From positions 2,272,501-2,336,500 of the forward strand of contig JAJFZO010000896.1 in the NCBI GenBank assembly GCA_021397835.1: DNA of 64,000 nt, written 5' to 3'. Each line of letters opens with the position of its first letter. The first letter of the stretch is position 1. The position numbers were made by a program, and so were the translations under genes. Source of the DNA: Moringa oleifera (Eukaryota > Streptophyta > Magnoliopsida > Brassicales > Moringaceae). A model generated the notes under the pieces. The model saw only the letters and a program-made list of their open reading frames with translations. It searched no databases and was not told where the DNA came from. Positions 20,761 to 32,487 of the stretch are shown one piece after another.

Positions 20761-22578
20761 CCCTTAGAAAAGATAGTGATATGGCCTATATTAAGGAGCG
20801 ATCCTGCACTAAAAGATCCTAATGTAGGCACTTCTAAGGTAGTACGTAGGTCATCCTTCCATGCTTCATGACATTCTATCTTTGACCTTTACTCTATGAT
20901 GTAGTGATGGCAAAGGGAAATCCATAGGGTAGATTAATTGGTGTAAGCACTTCTAAATATCAACATGCTTGCTTCAACATTGTGGGAGAATTGCTCTTAC
21001 ACATGGGCATTTAGTGTGGCCATGATATAATAGGTGTACCTTAGTTCCCTTCTTGCAAGACTAATTTAATTTGGCTAGCCATTTAAGGCCTCTCCATTAT
21101 ATCATTAGTACCACCAGTAAGGCCCCATGGTGAGGTAAGGCAGTAGCCCCCATTTTTAGGTATGTTTTATAATTTTCATGACACTTTCATCAAAAATGAA
21201 CATTGAAGATAATGTTCCATCTAAGTTTGAGGATTGAAAGCATATTTTATATGTTTTTGTGCTATTTAGGACTTAAGAAGTTTTTATTGTTTTATATGTA
21301 TTTTGATTACTTTCCAAGTGTTAATAGTTGCCTAAGAGACATTGGTCAAGTCATAACTATTGTATAAGTTGAAATAGATGTATATACTAAATGGAATAGC
21401 AATGATAGAACTAGTTACCTAAACCTTAGGTCTTTGAAAATGATTCATGTTAAAGATTTTATGTGTTTGACTTTGAATACTAGCATAGGTTTATTTTCAA
21501 CTCTCAATAGTATGAGCACTAGACAAATCACTGAGTTAGCTTAAATGACATTTTAAGTATCTTTATGTGGTAAAATAGCTTTGCAAACTACATCACAGTT
21601 CTAGAACTCACTTTAGGACCACTCCAGGCGAAATCATAGTTGAAACCTTAACATCATGCCATTTTGACATGATTTTGATTATTAATTACCCTTTTTGCAC
21701 CTTAATCAATAGCTTTTTCTTTTCAATAATCCACATCCACCATAGCTTAGTTTTAGTCCTAAAAAAATGAATCCCCTTACCTTTTACATTTGGAGAAAAT
21801 GCTAAGTGGATATGTTTAAAAAAGGGAGAAAACCTTTATTAGTAGAAAATGTTGAAAAGAAAAGAAAAATAAATTCAAAAAGAAAAAGGAAAAGTAAAAA
21901 GTAGTATTGAAAAGATCTTATAGTATCAAAAATTCATTGGGGATATATATACATGAACTTTTTTGCATTGGAAAAAAAAAAGAAAATTACAAAAAAGCAG
22001 CAAGAAAAAGAAAAAGGAAATAAAAGAAAGAGAAAAAGAGAAGAAAAAGACAAAAAGAGAGAGAGAGAGAACTTTATTGTATGAGTTTATTCTTTAAGTA
22101 TAGCTCTCTTTAACATGTATACTCAATTAGTGTTTTTCTAGTTTGTTTTTATCTCCTTTACACGTTCTTTCTTAAGCCATCACCTCTTAGCCATGTTATA
22201 ACCCTTATGAAGACCTATTAATTTTTTATGTTGGTTGTTAGTTATGTTAGTAGAACATGGGATGAAAAGTGAGACTATGAAACACCCCATAGTTGTACTT
22301 GTCCAGTATCATTGCATCCTTGTCATATAAAGAGATTGGGGTTGGTAGGATAGGTGATGGTGATTTGTACATACACATATTCAAAGAGTCTTAAATAGAT
22401 TAGTACTAGCTTAGAGGTTGAAAATTCTACACAATTTAGATATTTTTCATTTCTTTAATTTTTGTAAGTTAATATTTTAATTGAATCATCTTGATCATCA
22501 TACTAAAGATCAAGTCACACATGTGTACTAAGATTGTACTATTGCCCAAGCCTAGCAAAACATTAAGTTTGGGGTATT
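20761..22578 (+). other. Athila 3' non-coding region with conserved block and polypurine tract (element F)
   Basis: Contains gaacattgaagataatgttc (about 21198-21217) followed by taagtttgagg, a block conserved in Athila elements and mirrored in element G near 44340-44381. A purine-rich low-complexity run (about 21840-22071, ending in GA repeats) precedes aagtttggggtattTGATAG at about 22565, which is the expected polypurine tract directly before the 3' LTR. No gene seen. Confidence 0.6.
21840..22071 (+). repeat. Purine-rich low-complexity run
   Basis: A/G-only stretches of mainly gaaaaag ending in (GA)n at about 22057-22071, within the 3' region of element F. Confidence 0.8.
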
Positions 22579-23770
22579 TGATAGCTAAAATATTTTAAGC
22601 TTTTTTAATTAGTATTTGGTCATAATATACTCCTATGATGCTTTTATATGTGTTTTAAGTGGATTGTTGAAAGTACAAGTATCGAAACACAAATAGAAGC
22701 AAATTGAGCAAAATGAGGCAAAATGAGGCTTTAGGATAATCATGATATTGTTGCAATACTTTAAGCATAACTTCCTAATTTCAACTCCAATTAAATGATT
22801 CAAGATGTTCTAAAAAGAGAAGATTGAGATATTTACAACTTTGGTGTTTTGAGTCTTGAGAGATTTGAGTTGCATTGGATGGTAAAGCAAGGCAAAAACT
22901 GAAAGTAATATATGAAAAAGCAAATTGTTGTACTACTTTGGTATTTTTGGTGTAGCTCTTTCCAAAATTTGAATCAAGTGACTCAAGAAAACATTACAAA
23001 GATAAGATTTAATGCCATAACTTTTGAGTTAGGAGATACTGAAGATCCATAACCAGCTAGTAGTTACTTGCCATAGCAAAGCAAACTTTCACCACAGCGA
23101 GAGAACATAGGAGCAAGATAAGTCGTACTTAATCATTGTAGCAAAAAGGAGTCTTATTATAGTAAGACTAACTACACAACAAAAATATACCTTTTCTCTC
23201 CATAGTAAGAATCTACTTTCACTATAGTGAAAGTTCCGTGCCAACAATTTGAATGCAAGGGAAGTTTCAATACAAATAGATCTCTTGTAGTCATCAAAAC
23301 GAGTTTTTGATCTTTCTTGTCTAGGCAACCTTCCACTATTTTAGGGATTATAAAAACCTTTCAAAAGAGGATCTTGACTAAGAAAGTTAGGACAAATCAA
23401 GAGAAGATGACAAAATTAAGGCTTTATTGAGGAGGAAAGCACAAGATTATTGATAACCTACTTGAGACTTTCCAAATCCTCCATAATTTTTTTTCATAGT
23501 TTTATTGTTTCTTATTGTTCATCTTTCTTTATCAAATTATTTGAAAAACCTTTAAATGAATCGGTGATTATGAATCTAAACATGAGGGGCTAAGTCCTAA
23601 TACTTGAGGGATTGATATAGTTTAATGGAATAAGTTAATATTGATTAATTCCTTATTAACGATATTCATTATTCACTTGTGATTATCTTAATACTTGGTA
23701 TGTTGAATTAATTATTGATTAAAAATGAGAAATTCTAGATGAGGTATAGGATAAACCACCCCTGGGCTTT
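22579..23770 (+). mobile_element. 3' LTR of Athila-like element F
   Basis: Starts TGATAGCTAAAATA right after the polypurine tract. The body has Athila LTR character, including a late segment rich in gattaattcc, tgaattaattattgatt and atgaggtataggataaacc. The 3' boundary is not clear; near 23770 the sequence changes to Tat-type LTR material. No matching 5' LTR was found, so the element is truncated at its 5' side. Confidence 0.6.
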
Positions 23771-24560
23771 AGGATATTTATGAATGCTTAGGGCCTAGGT
23801 GACACCGATAAAGTAAGTTTCTTTTTTAGGTCATTTTAACATATTAGGAAGACACAAATTAGAGTATTTGTAAAACCTAGGATCTATAGCTAAAAAGTGT
23901 TCTTTGAACTCTAAATTTGGGTACAAATAACAATAACTTAAGCCTTATGACCGTTACGGTTTAGGTAGTCACCAAGGGTAGAGCTTAAGGAAAGGTATGA
24001 CTTTTTAAGCGCTTTGAATTATTCAAGCAAGAAACTAAAAAATCACTTAATTTATGGTAAACATAAACCCATTTGATAACTTAGGATGAGTTATCTGATT
24101 AAGAAACTCAAAGGCTTCATCTACCAAAGCAAGTGTAGTAAGGATGGAAGATAACCCAAATTGGTTGTCACAATCAGGTTGAAAACTCAAAGTGAATTAA
24201 AGAAAAACTTGGGAAACGAGTTTTATGAATTGGAAGGAAAATAAAAGAATCACCCCTAAATTTTGTGTTATAATATGATTGGCTAACAGTGTTCATTCTA
24301 CTTTTGAAAATCTTTTTGCAAAAAGTTAACAAAAACAAATGAACTAAACAAAAAAAAACTCCATAGCTGTTGTGGTTTGAAAACGGGTTCGTGAGTCGAT
24401 TATGTTAGGGAAACGATTAGTACCTTTATAATGCCCATGATTGGTTTCAATTAAATAAGGCATTTTCTAGTTTTGGAATATGTTTAAAGCTCAAAGATGA
24501 TTCCCAAATAAACAAGAATATGCTATATATGTTAAAAAAAGGAAAGAGTATTGAGATTTC
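23771..24560 (+). mobile_element. Tat/Ogre-type LTR fragment
   Basis: Contains ggcctaggtgacaccgat, ttatgaccgttacggttta and then gggttcgtgagtcgattatg followed by a ttagtacc-type block, which are landmarks of plus-oriented Tat-family LTR ends. Relationship to neighbouring elements is unresolved. Confidence 0.5.
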
Positions 24561-25300
24561 TCTACTGTTACATCTTTTTACTTAAAACATTTTCGAGAGG
24601 ACATCAGATCTTGCCATTACAAGTTCTTCTATCCTTTAGTTACTAAAAATTCATTTTATGCAATTTTCATGATTGGATCAAGATTTTGCAACAACTTGGA
24701 CTTTTATTTCCTAAATCTAAAAACATGTTACTTGGAGATATTAAGATTTTGCTCTAGTAATCTTTTAGTCCTCAAAAGGTTTTTAAAAACATGTAATAAA
24801 CTACTTATCAATATTCGAAAATGACTAAAAGAGATTATAAATTATAATGAAAAGAAGAAAATTGGAATCAAACTACTAAATGCATTTGTAATTATCATTT
24901 ACTGAACAAAATTTCTACAGGGTTAAAGAAAAACAAAAGCCACTAGTCTTTTTTTCTTTTTCTCATATTTTGTTTATAATACATAACATTTATGATAATT
25001 GATGATCATCATAATTCAAAACAAATGTTAACTTGATTTTTTATGATATTGACTCTAAAAAAATCTCATTAATCAGTGAAGATATTGAGTAATCTTTGTA
25101 ATTTTTTATAACAAATACACAAATCCATTGTTATTGAAAACATTCTTAAGGAAAGTTTTATATATATATATATATATTCACAATACCAAGATATAAGAAT
25201 TTCAATGATCAATTCTTCATTTAATCGAACAAAATTTTTTACTTTGTAGGAACTATGTATACAAGCACAAATAATACCAAGAATTATAAAAGAAGTGGTC
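24561..25300. other. No gene recognised
   Basis: AT-rich unassigned sequence between two Tat-type LTR pieces, with a TA microsatellite at 25159-25178. Possibly internal or LTR sequence of decayed retroelements. Confidence 0.4.
25159..25178. repeat. (TA)n microsatellite
   Basis: Twenty bases of alternating TA. Confidence 0.85.
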
Positions 25301-27231
25301 GCTACCTTCAACTAAATAGCCAAACAGGTGATTAAAATCAATGATCTTTAGTAAAAGGCCTTCTTTTTAATAGTCATAAGCATAACTAAATCCTCATAAT
25401 CTAAAAAGTGAAAATGAAAGAAGAGATTTCTAGAAAGCAAATTAAGAAATCAAAAACTATCAAAGTGAAAAGTGTGAAAAATACAGTGAATATCAAAATA
25501 CTTCATTCGTTACCAATCAAGGCCTCTCTTTATAGGAGTGAGGATGGCACCAACCCACCAAAAATTCATAAAACGTTGGATAATCAAGGGACCACTGTGT
25601 GAGAGACGATCTTTTGTGTGTTATACGCATCAATGTGCACTTTTCCTTATGCATTTTGTGCAACAATATACATTGCTTCTCTTATATTTTTCTTATTCTA
25701 CTTGAAGCAAACATAAGGTGTTTGCATAATTCTCTTATTAAGAATGCTTAATAAAATTGAGATCATGATGATGATCATCGTATAGCCAACAATGAGATCA
25801 TGATCAACTTATCACTAGCACATTGTCCGCATCGAGATCTTCCTTCGATTTATATCGGCATCTTGATCACATTGCTTCTGTTACGCTAAAGCTAGCATTA
25901 GGATCACACACCACTTCTTAGCATCGAGAATGTCATTTGAACATCAAGCCTTGATTAGTATCAGGCTCTTCATTAGATCACCATTGTAATCAAATATACA
26001 AGGTCAATATCGAGAACAAATTAACATCTTCATCATTCAAAGGCTAGCTGGAAACTTCAATTTTAGATCAGCATCAAGATTACTGTCCATCAAGTCCTAA
26101 TCAGCATCAAGAATAACTTCAAACAAACAAGCATCGAGAATACATTTCTCATTGAATCAAAATTTCCTATGAGATAGAACTTTATTCTAAAATAACTAGA
26201 TCTCCATCCAAACAAAACCATTATATAATGTAGGTGTAGGAGTTTAAAAGTTTAAAAGTTAATTGAAACAATGTCGTTCTCACCATACTATTCTGTTTCT
26301 TACATATTTAATGTTGTTTTCCATGTGTCCCATGACAATGTCTTGGATTAGAACACGTGCGTAGAACAATACGTCGGCGCCTTTTCGTACTTTAGTCATT
26401 ATCTTTGTACACTCTCTCTTCCTTCATCACTTTCTTCATTGTTACGAGTACAAGAACTTTTTCTTTCGCTTATGGCAACTTTTCAATTCCTTCTTTGTCA
26501 AGACAAGGTTTAAAATTAATCTCGAAGTAAAAAATTTTCTTTATTAGATTTTAGCCGACTCATTTGATAAAAGTGGGGAGTGACCACCAATCTTTTTTAT
26601 GGATGTCATTAACCGCCAAGACTTTTTTTTTGTGATAAAAGAAAAACAAAGAAATAAAGATTTATAAGGCACTGATCTATCCCATGAAGAAATCCAAGTT
26701 CTAAAGTTGGTTAGGTGTAAGGAAGGATTAACATCCTTACGACGCTAAAAAATTGGTATTAGTTAAGTGAAGTTATATTTCATTAGGTGAATTAATAAAA
26801 TTTAAACTTTATTCTCACTTAGTAAATAAATTGATATTAATAACAATTAAATAGCACAAGCAGCAACATCTTATAATAGAAGGAAATTTTGAATAAAACT
26901 TTTGTCATTTCTTTACTTCTAAGATAGAAGCACATTTTATTCAAGATCGAGAAATAAGCTAGCACATCATTATCTGTCTCTTAGATACTGAGTGCTTACA
27001 ATCCTCACTACTCTTTCGCCAGTAGTAGAATTAGAAGTTAGAATATGCCTAAGAATTCAAGAACTCAAGAATTAACTCACTTTTTTTATATTTTATTTTA
27101 CTAAAAATGTAAAGGTCATTCTTTCCTTCGATTTTAAGTATATCTATTGACTATTCTACTAGCAAATGCTCACCGAAATCTTAAAAACTTTAGTGTTTCA
27201 AAAAGGACAATTGTACATTAGATGCTTTTCC
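25301..27231 (+). mobile_element. 5' LTR and leader of gag-only Tat-type element B
   Basis: Includes an imperfect array of gcatcgagat/gcatcaaga words (25770-26150), a probable promoter-leader part near 26390-26460 and, at 26560-26750, the Tat LTR landmarks ggggagtgaccaccaatctt and gtgtaaggaaggattaacat. These are the reverse complement of the same landmarks in the minus elements A and H, so this LTR is plus-oriented like the gag that follows. LTR start not determined. Confidence 0.55.
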
Positions 27232-28019
27232 TTGGTGAATGACACGTGGTTGTGCACTTCACTTCATATATCTTACACACCTTCTAGAAGCTTCCATAAT
27301 ACTAGTGATGTTTAAGTCCTCAAATTTTGAATTAAATCTTCTAATTTAAGTTTTACAGTCGTATTTCCTCTGATTATATTTGGATCTCGTACTTAGAGTG
27401 AAAAACTCGTCTTCATTCTTAAGGATCGTGATTATAGTATTTCTTCTGTCATTAAGTGTTACCTACATTCTTGTAAATGCTTTATATGATCTTTAAAAAT
27501 GGGATTGCTTTCCATCATCGCATCTAGCATTATTCCTCTTTAGATTAAGGCACTCTTAAGATTAAGATTTTTTATCGATTAAAATCATAATCAATTGATT
27601 GAGGTCTACTATTTTTATCTAAAGTCTCTTAAATGACACTTGGTATGATAGAATCTTCATTCAAATTGATCGGATCTTTTACAGAGAACGGGATCTCTTT
27701 TGATTAGGATCTAATGAAGATTGGTATCTACTAGTTTAAAATCTCATGGTGGTTGCTTTTTTGACACATTAATTACCATTTATAGTCCATTATTACCTAC
27801 CTTAGGGATTTAGAACCATCATGCCTTCTTGGGACAAGTCTTGCCTCTTTTTGAAACTTATTTTGAAACATATTTGCCATTTCATTTCATTTTCTCCTTT
27901 TTCTCATTTCATCTTCTTACCCATACACTCTCTTTATCTGCAACTTCAGGTCGACACAATTCCAACCTTTTCATCCTTTCTAGTGAGTTCTTTTTCTTTT
28001 TTTTTCTTTCTTTTTTATC
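27232..28019 (+). other. Untranslated leader of element B
   Basis: Starts ttggtgaatgacacgtgg and runs to the gag start; it is homologous to 51043-51831 in copy E. It includes a pyrimidine-rich stretch just before the ATG, which creates overlapping hydrophobic ORFs (27821-28035) that are not genes. They reappear in copy E at 51631 because the leader is conserved. Confidence 0.55.
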
Positions 28020-30365
28020 ATGGCTAAAAACTTAAGGAGTTCTTACACCATTAAGGATTTAGAATAGGTCAAGCAAAAATTCCCTGTCCTAAAATACATC
28101 CAGTTAGAACTTTTCTAACCCATCGATAAGTCAAGGTCTTACCGTGAAGGCTAGATCATGGTCTTGGAAGACTGCTTCAAAGATGGTTAAGATCTCCGTA
28201 TTCATCCTTTCTTCTAAATATCTCTTGCCAATTTAATATTTCTCCATCATAGCTTCTTCCAAACGCTTAGTGTTGCGTCACAGCTTTTGTTTCAAAACTA
28301 TTTATTTTAAACTATAAAAATTTATCAGTCCTTTTTTTGCCAAAGTCTTTGAGCTAAGCAAAACAAGGATGATAAAGATTTCAAAAATAATTTTTTCTAT
28401 TTTAGTAGTAGACATTCAAGGCTTTTCACAGAAGGCTTGCCTTGGAATAATAAAACTTTTAGGCTTCTTGGCCAAATTCGTAACTTGACTTTAACATTTT
28501 GAAAGAACCCACAAAAAATGCCTACCAAAAGAAAATTCATCTTCATGCTGAGCCTTTTCATCAAATATGACTCGAACATTGGGGTAGAGATAACTTTAAG
28601 ATACACACTTTACTAACTAGTATAGCAACTGTTAAAGCTACTGGGGCGTGGTACAAGGTTTTCCCTTTTGATAAGTTTCTAAATTTACCAGGTTTCATCT
28701 TGTTGTATTGATACCATTAGTGAAAATCCTCATTCTCATCTTCCTTCTCCAAATCTCATTCAAGCTCATAACCCTAATCATAATCCCTATCTAGATTAAG
28801 ATCTTAACTATGACCATAATCTTGATCACAATTCAATTCCTATGTAAGCTTTGACTCTTATTCCCACAGCTAAGCCAAACATTACTTCTACTTTTGATCC
28901 TCAAAATTTCTTATCCCCAATCCAATACAAAATGATTTTCCACATATCTGTTCAGTCAGTTCAAAGCATAAGCACATTTCTCCTAATGCACGTTTTCTTG
29001 TAATTTTTGCTTATACTCTTCCTTCTTTTTGTTTATTGTTATCTGGATTTTACTTGTGACTTTTGTTTTGCTCATAAATCATATTGACATGACTCGTTAC
29101 AAGATCTCATAATTGACTGAAGAAAAAATATAGGAGTAAAAAACCATGCCTTAGGCCAATCTCTCCCTCATCTAATAATGCAACATCGGGGGCTCAAGCT
29201 ATAGGTTAATCCTCTTGATCTACATAAAGAAAAAGGCCTAAAAGATCCTTTACCATAGCTACTAGTCAACTGCACCAACTAAAAGTTGAAATAGTCTAGA
29301 ATCCAAGCAGGTAACTAACTAGGATTAAAGATAAAACCAACTTTTTACCTAACAATTAGGGCATAATGGTTATGCTTTCAACCCGCTAAGAGGTCCTCCT
29401 CCTTGAAAAAATTTCTATAAAACTATAACATCCTTGAGGAAAGGAGTTTAAATCATCATCATTTGGTTAAAAAATGGCTCTACAAGTTCATCCTTCCTTA
29501 AGACATGAAAAAAAAAGTTTGATTTTAAACCTAACCTAGTACTTTTGTAAAACATTTTCATGTGCTTGGGCAAGGTAAGCCTCTTAATCCTGATCATTTT
29601 TTTGGTCTTCCTAAATATCCTTTTAATTTTTATCAAACATTCTCAAATTTTCCTGATCTTTCTTTACTCAATCTTATTTTGTCTGATCTTTCTTTTGTGG
29701 TGCAAGCAGCCTAGCGTTTGTTTATTCTCATAAATAAGTATAACCACACCATCATAAGCTTCACCATTTCATTAAAAAAAAAAAAAAGAGATGAAGTAAT
29801 AAATTCGTCAAAGATGCAATAAATAAAATACAAGATCATGTGGCCAAAATAAAGAGGCTAAAAACAATCATAAGTAACCTTGAATCAAAGTTAGACAACT
29901 CTTGAATCGAGTTAACCCAAATTAAGGCCCATATTAACACTAAGGTGGAGAAAGTGAAGCACAAGCTTGCCATCAAACTCCTAAATGATTTGAATAAGGT
30001 TAGGTAGGAGACCCGATCTCGAGCAAGTTAAGACTTTCAAACAATTCGATGAGTATAAAGCTAAGATCAAGGCTCAGACTGCATGGCTTTACTACCCAAT
30101 CAGGAAGGGGTTGATAAATGAGATCACGTAAATTTGGATTAGGTAAAGTTAGCTCCATCTACTGCTAATGTTTCTTCCACCATTGACTTTAAAGATTCAA
30201 AAGCATCTTTGGTAGACATCATTTAGGAGATTGCATTAGAGACCATTAGAGCCCATAGCTGAGATGACAAACCAACAAAATCCTTTGGCAGATCTTCCTA
30301 AAGTAACTCTTATACTTGATGTTATGGCTTTAGAGCCTTATGCCTAAACTAATCCCGATGTTATT
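28020..30365 (+). pseudogene. Tat-type gag pseudogene, copy B (Transposase_28-like)
   Basis: The start is ATG at 28020 (MAKNLRSSYTIKDLE). The EG.IMVLEDCFK segment (about 28145) is followed by PFF and by YFSSRHSRLF..GLPWNNK (about 28400), the order seen in PF04195 'putative gypsy type transposon' proteins. An Asn/Pro/His-rich spacer (NPNHNPYLD) follows near 28770, then a Lys-rich helical part near 29780-30010. It ends with a Pro/Ala-rich tail near 30250-30365. Many stops and frameshifts. Copy E has the same layout. No protease, RT or integrase follows, so the element appears to have been gag-only, like the TR-GAG elements described in coffee. Minus-strand ORFs at 28397 and 29448 are shadows. 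Confidence 0.65.
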
Positions 30366-30830
30366 AATGCTACTCCTTAATAATCATTTTTTTTTATAAA
30401 ATAGTCTTTTCTTTTTCCTTCTATTTCTTAGCAATGTACTCGTAATGTATAAACAATCATCTTCCTTTTTACAACACTAGTATTCTGGATTATGGCATCT
30501 CCTTTTTTTCTCAAGTTGTAATGATCTGATCCTTATCTAACTTAATTATCCCATCATCAAAATAATTAAGTAGTGACGATCGAACTTAATCACTTTCACT
30601 AATCAATCATTCTTTCACACAATGGAAACATTTAAGCATGCTTCGTCAAAATCTTGATTTGTGATAATGCCTAATGAATCATGATGCTTGGTCACTTTAA
30701 CCTTATGATTCTTTTTTTGATCATTCCAACCTAACCTCACCATTCAGTAAGTTATAACTTTTCCTCAAATATCTTTCGTAGTTTTATTAAGTGCAAAAGT
30801 AGGTATCAACAACTACCTTTTTTTATCTAT
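30366..30830 (+). other. Post-gag non-coding region of element B, shared with copy E
   Basis: Aligns end to end with 58040-58470 of copy E, including aagcatgcttcgtc, aagttataacttttcctcaa and ttaagtgcaaaa. Similarity stops near 30830, which may mark an LTR edge or an insertion boundary. Confidence 0.6.
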
Positions 30831-32487
30831 GTTTTGAAAAACAAAGCTTAAAGAAAAATGAAAAGATAGCTAATTGCTCCTAGATCATTAATTGCATCAT
30901 TTTTTGCTTCATTCAGTAAGTTTTGTTTTTTTCTCTAACATGTGATTCTAACCACCTTGGAAATTGAAAAAATGTTTTGTAATACTTAAGAATGATGTAA
31001 TCCTTAGTATCACCATGTGGTTTACACTCCTCTTATTTCTTAGAATGTGTTTCATAATCAGCCCTAATTCACATGATACAATTCATAATCATCTTAATTC
31101 TCTCCTTGATTTGCTTCATAATCATCTCAAAGTAATGCGATTCTTAGGTGCTGATACGATTCATAAGTGTCCTCCATGTAATGCAATCTTCACGTGTCAC
31201 TTTACTAATCCTCAAATGGCTTTCTTTCTTTTCTAGACAACGCGATTCACAAGCATTTTGAATTTCGTGATATGATTCTCATTCGACTAACTAGAACAAT
31301 TCGCACACGCTTTTGCAACATGGATAATAGGCATTGAGGTGATTCACAAGCATTTTAAGGTCCATCATCTAGATGGCTTCCTTTTGATGACGCAATTCAC
31401 AAGCATCCCAAAGTTCCATGATTTAAGTCACATTCACGAGATACAATTTTTAATAAAATTTTCTTGATTTAACATGATTCTTAATGTTTTTTAGCATGAT
31501 TCTTGATGCTTCTACTAGTTGAATACAATTCACAATGTCTTTCTAATCCCAAATGATTCTTGACTACTTTTTAACCTAACATGATTCTCGATGTTTTCGT
31601 ATTTTTGATGCTCTTCATGATTCCTTGGTTGTATCCTTCCCTTTAAGTTCTTGGAGTTATTTTTTTTCTTTTTTTCCCTTATTCCTGAGGTGATTTTCTG
31701 TTTTTCCTCGATCGATTAGTTTTTTAATTACCCATTTATAGATTTCTCGTGTTTTTTTGAGACTAATTTGCTCATTCATTAGGGATTCTTTTCACATCTT
31801 TACTAGGGATTCTTCATTGGGATGCTTCAACTTCTTTTTAAAAAGTGACAGCTATGTAAATATGCATGTGTATGCGTGTATGCATGACTATGCTATTATT
31901 TTGTTTTTCCTTCCTTTCTTTCCAACAAAGTAGCATATAGTCACTACACATAATCTCTTGCATTTTTTGGTCTTTTCCTCAATTATAAGTTCGCCTTGTC
32001 TATTTGATTTTTTCAAGTATTTTTGAGACCGAATAAAGCCACTTAATATTTTACTCTTCAAGAACCCTTTTCCTTTCCTTTTTCTTTTTGCACTCAATGT
32101 TTCCCTCTTATATGCCTTTTCCCTTGGATTTTAAATTTTTACCTTTCCTCTTAGGGATTTTCTTCACCCTTACTTGAATTTGTATTTCATAACCAACCAT
32201 GCTACTGGTTCTTGTGAAATGCAATCTTGAAAATGTAATATCACATAGGTACAAATAAGACTCAAAATTTTCCAAGTGCAAATTTTTCGATAGGATTTCA
32301 TTGATGTTGTTTGCATATAGTACAAAGAATTTATAAGTTCTAAAACCAATAACAAAAGATAAGTAGGGTCATCACTCTTCTAATGTTCAGTTTATCATAA
32401 CAATGAATACTTTGATTTTTCACTCATTAGTTTTTTGCTCGAAGAAAAATTAATCCAAATACTCATTTCTTTCATTAGATTTCTTCT
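30831..32487 (-). mobile_element. Presumed 3' LTR region of Tat element C, with imperfect gattcacaagcat repeats
   Basis: Lies just past the pol stop codon of minus-strand element C. Between 30960 and 31620 there are about 15-20 loose repeats of a gattca(c/t)aa(g/t)cat word at intervals of 40-60 bp. No coding sequence; the ORFs at 30964 and 31888 are products of the repeats or of T-rich sequence. LTR ends were not identified and no 5' partner was found, so the LTR label is an inference from position. Confidence 0.4.

Noticed and set aside
25408..25602. Lys-rich 64-codon ORF
   Set aside because: Lies within LTR sequence and has low-complexity composition; no family resemblance.
27821..28035. 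Two overlapping hydrophobic ORFs, also found at 51631
   Set aside because: They fall in the T/C-rich leader directly before the gag start; conservation of the leader explains the similarity.
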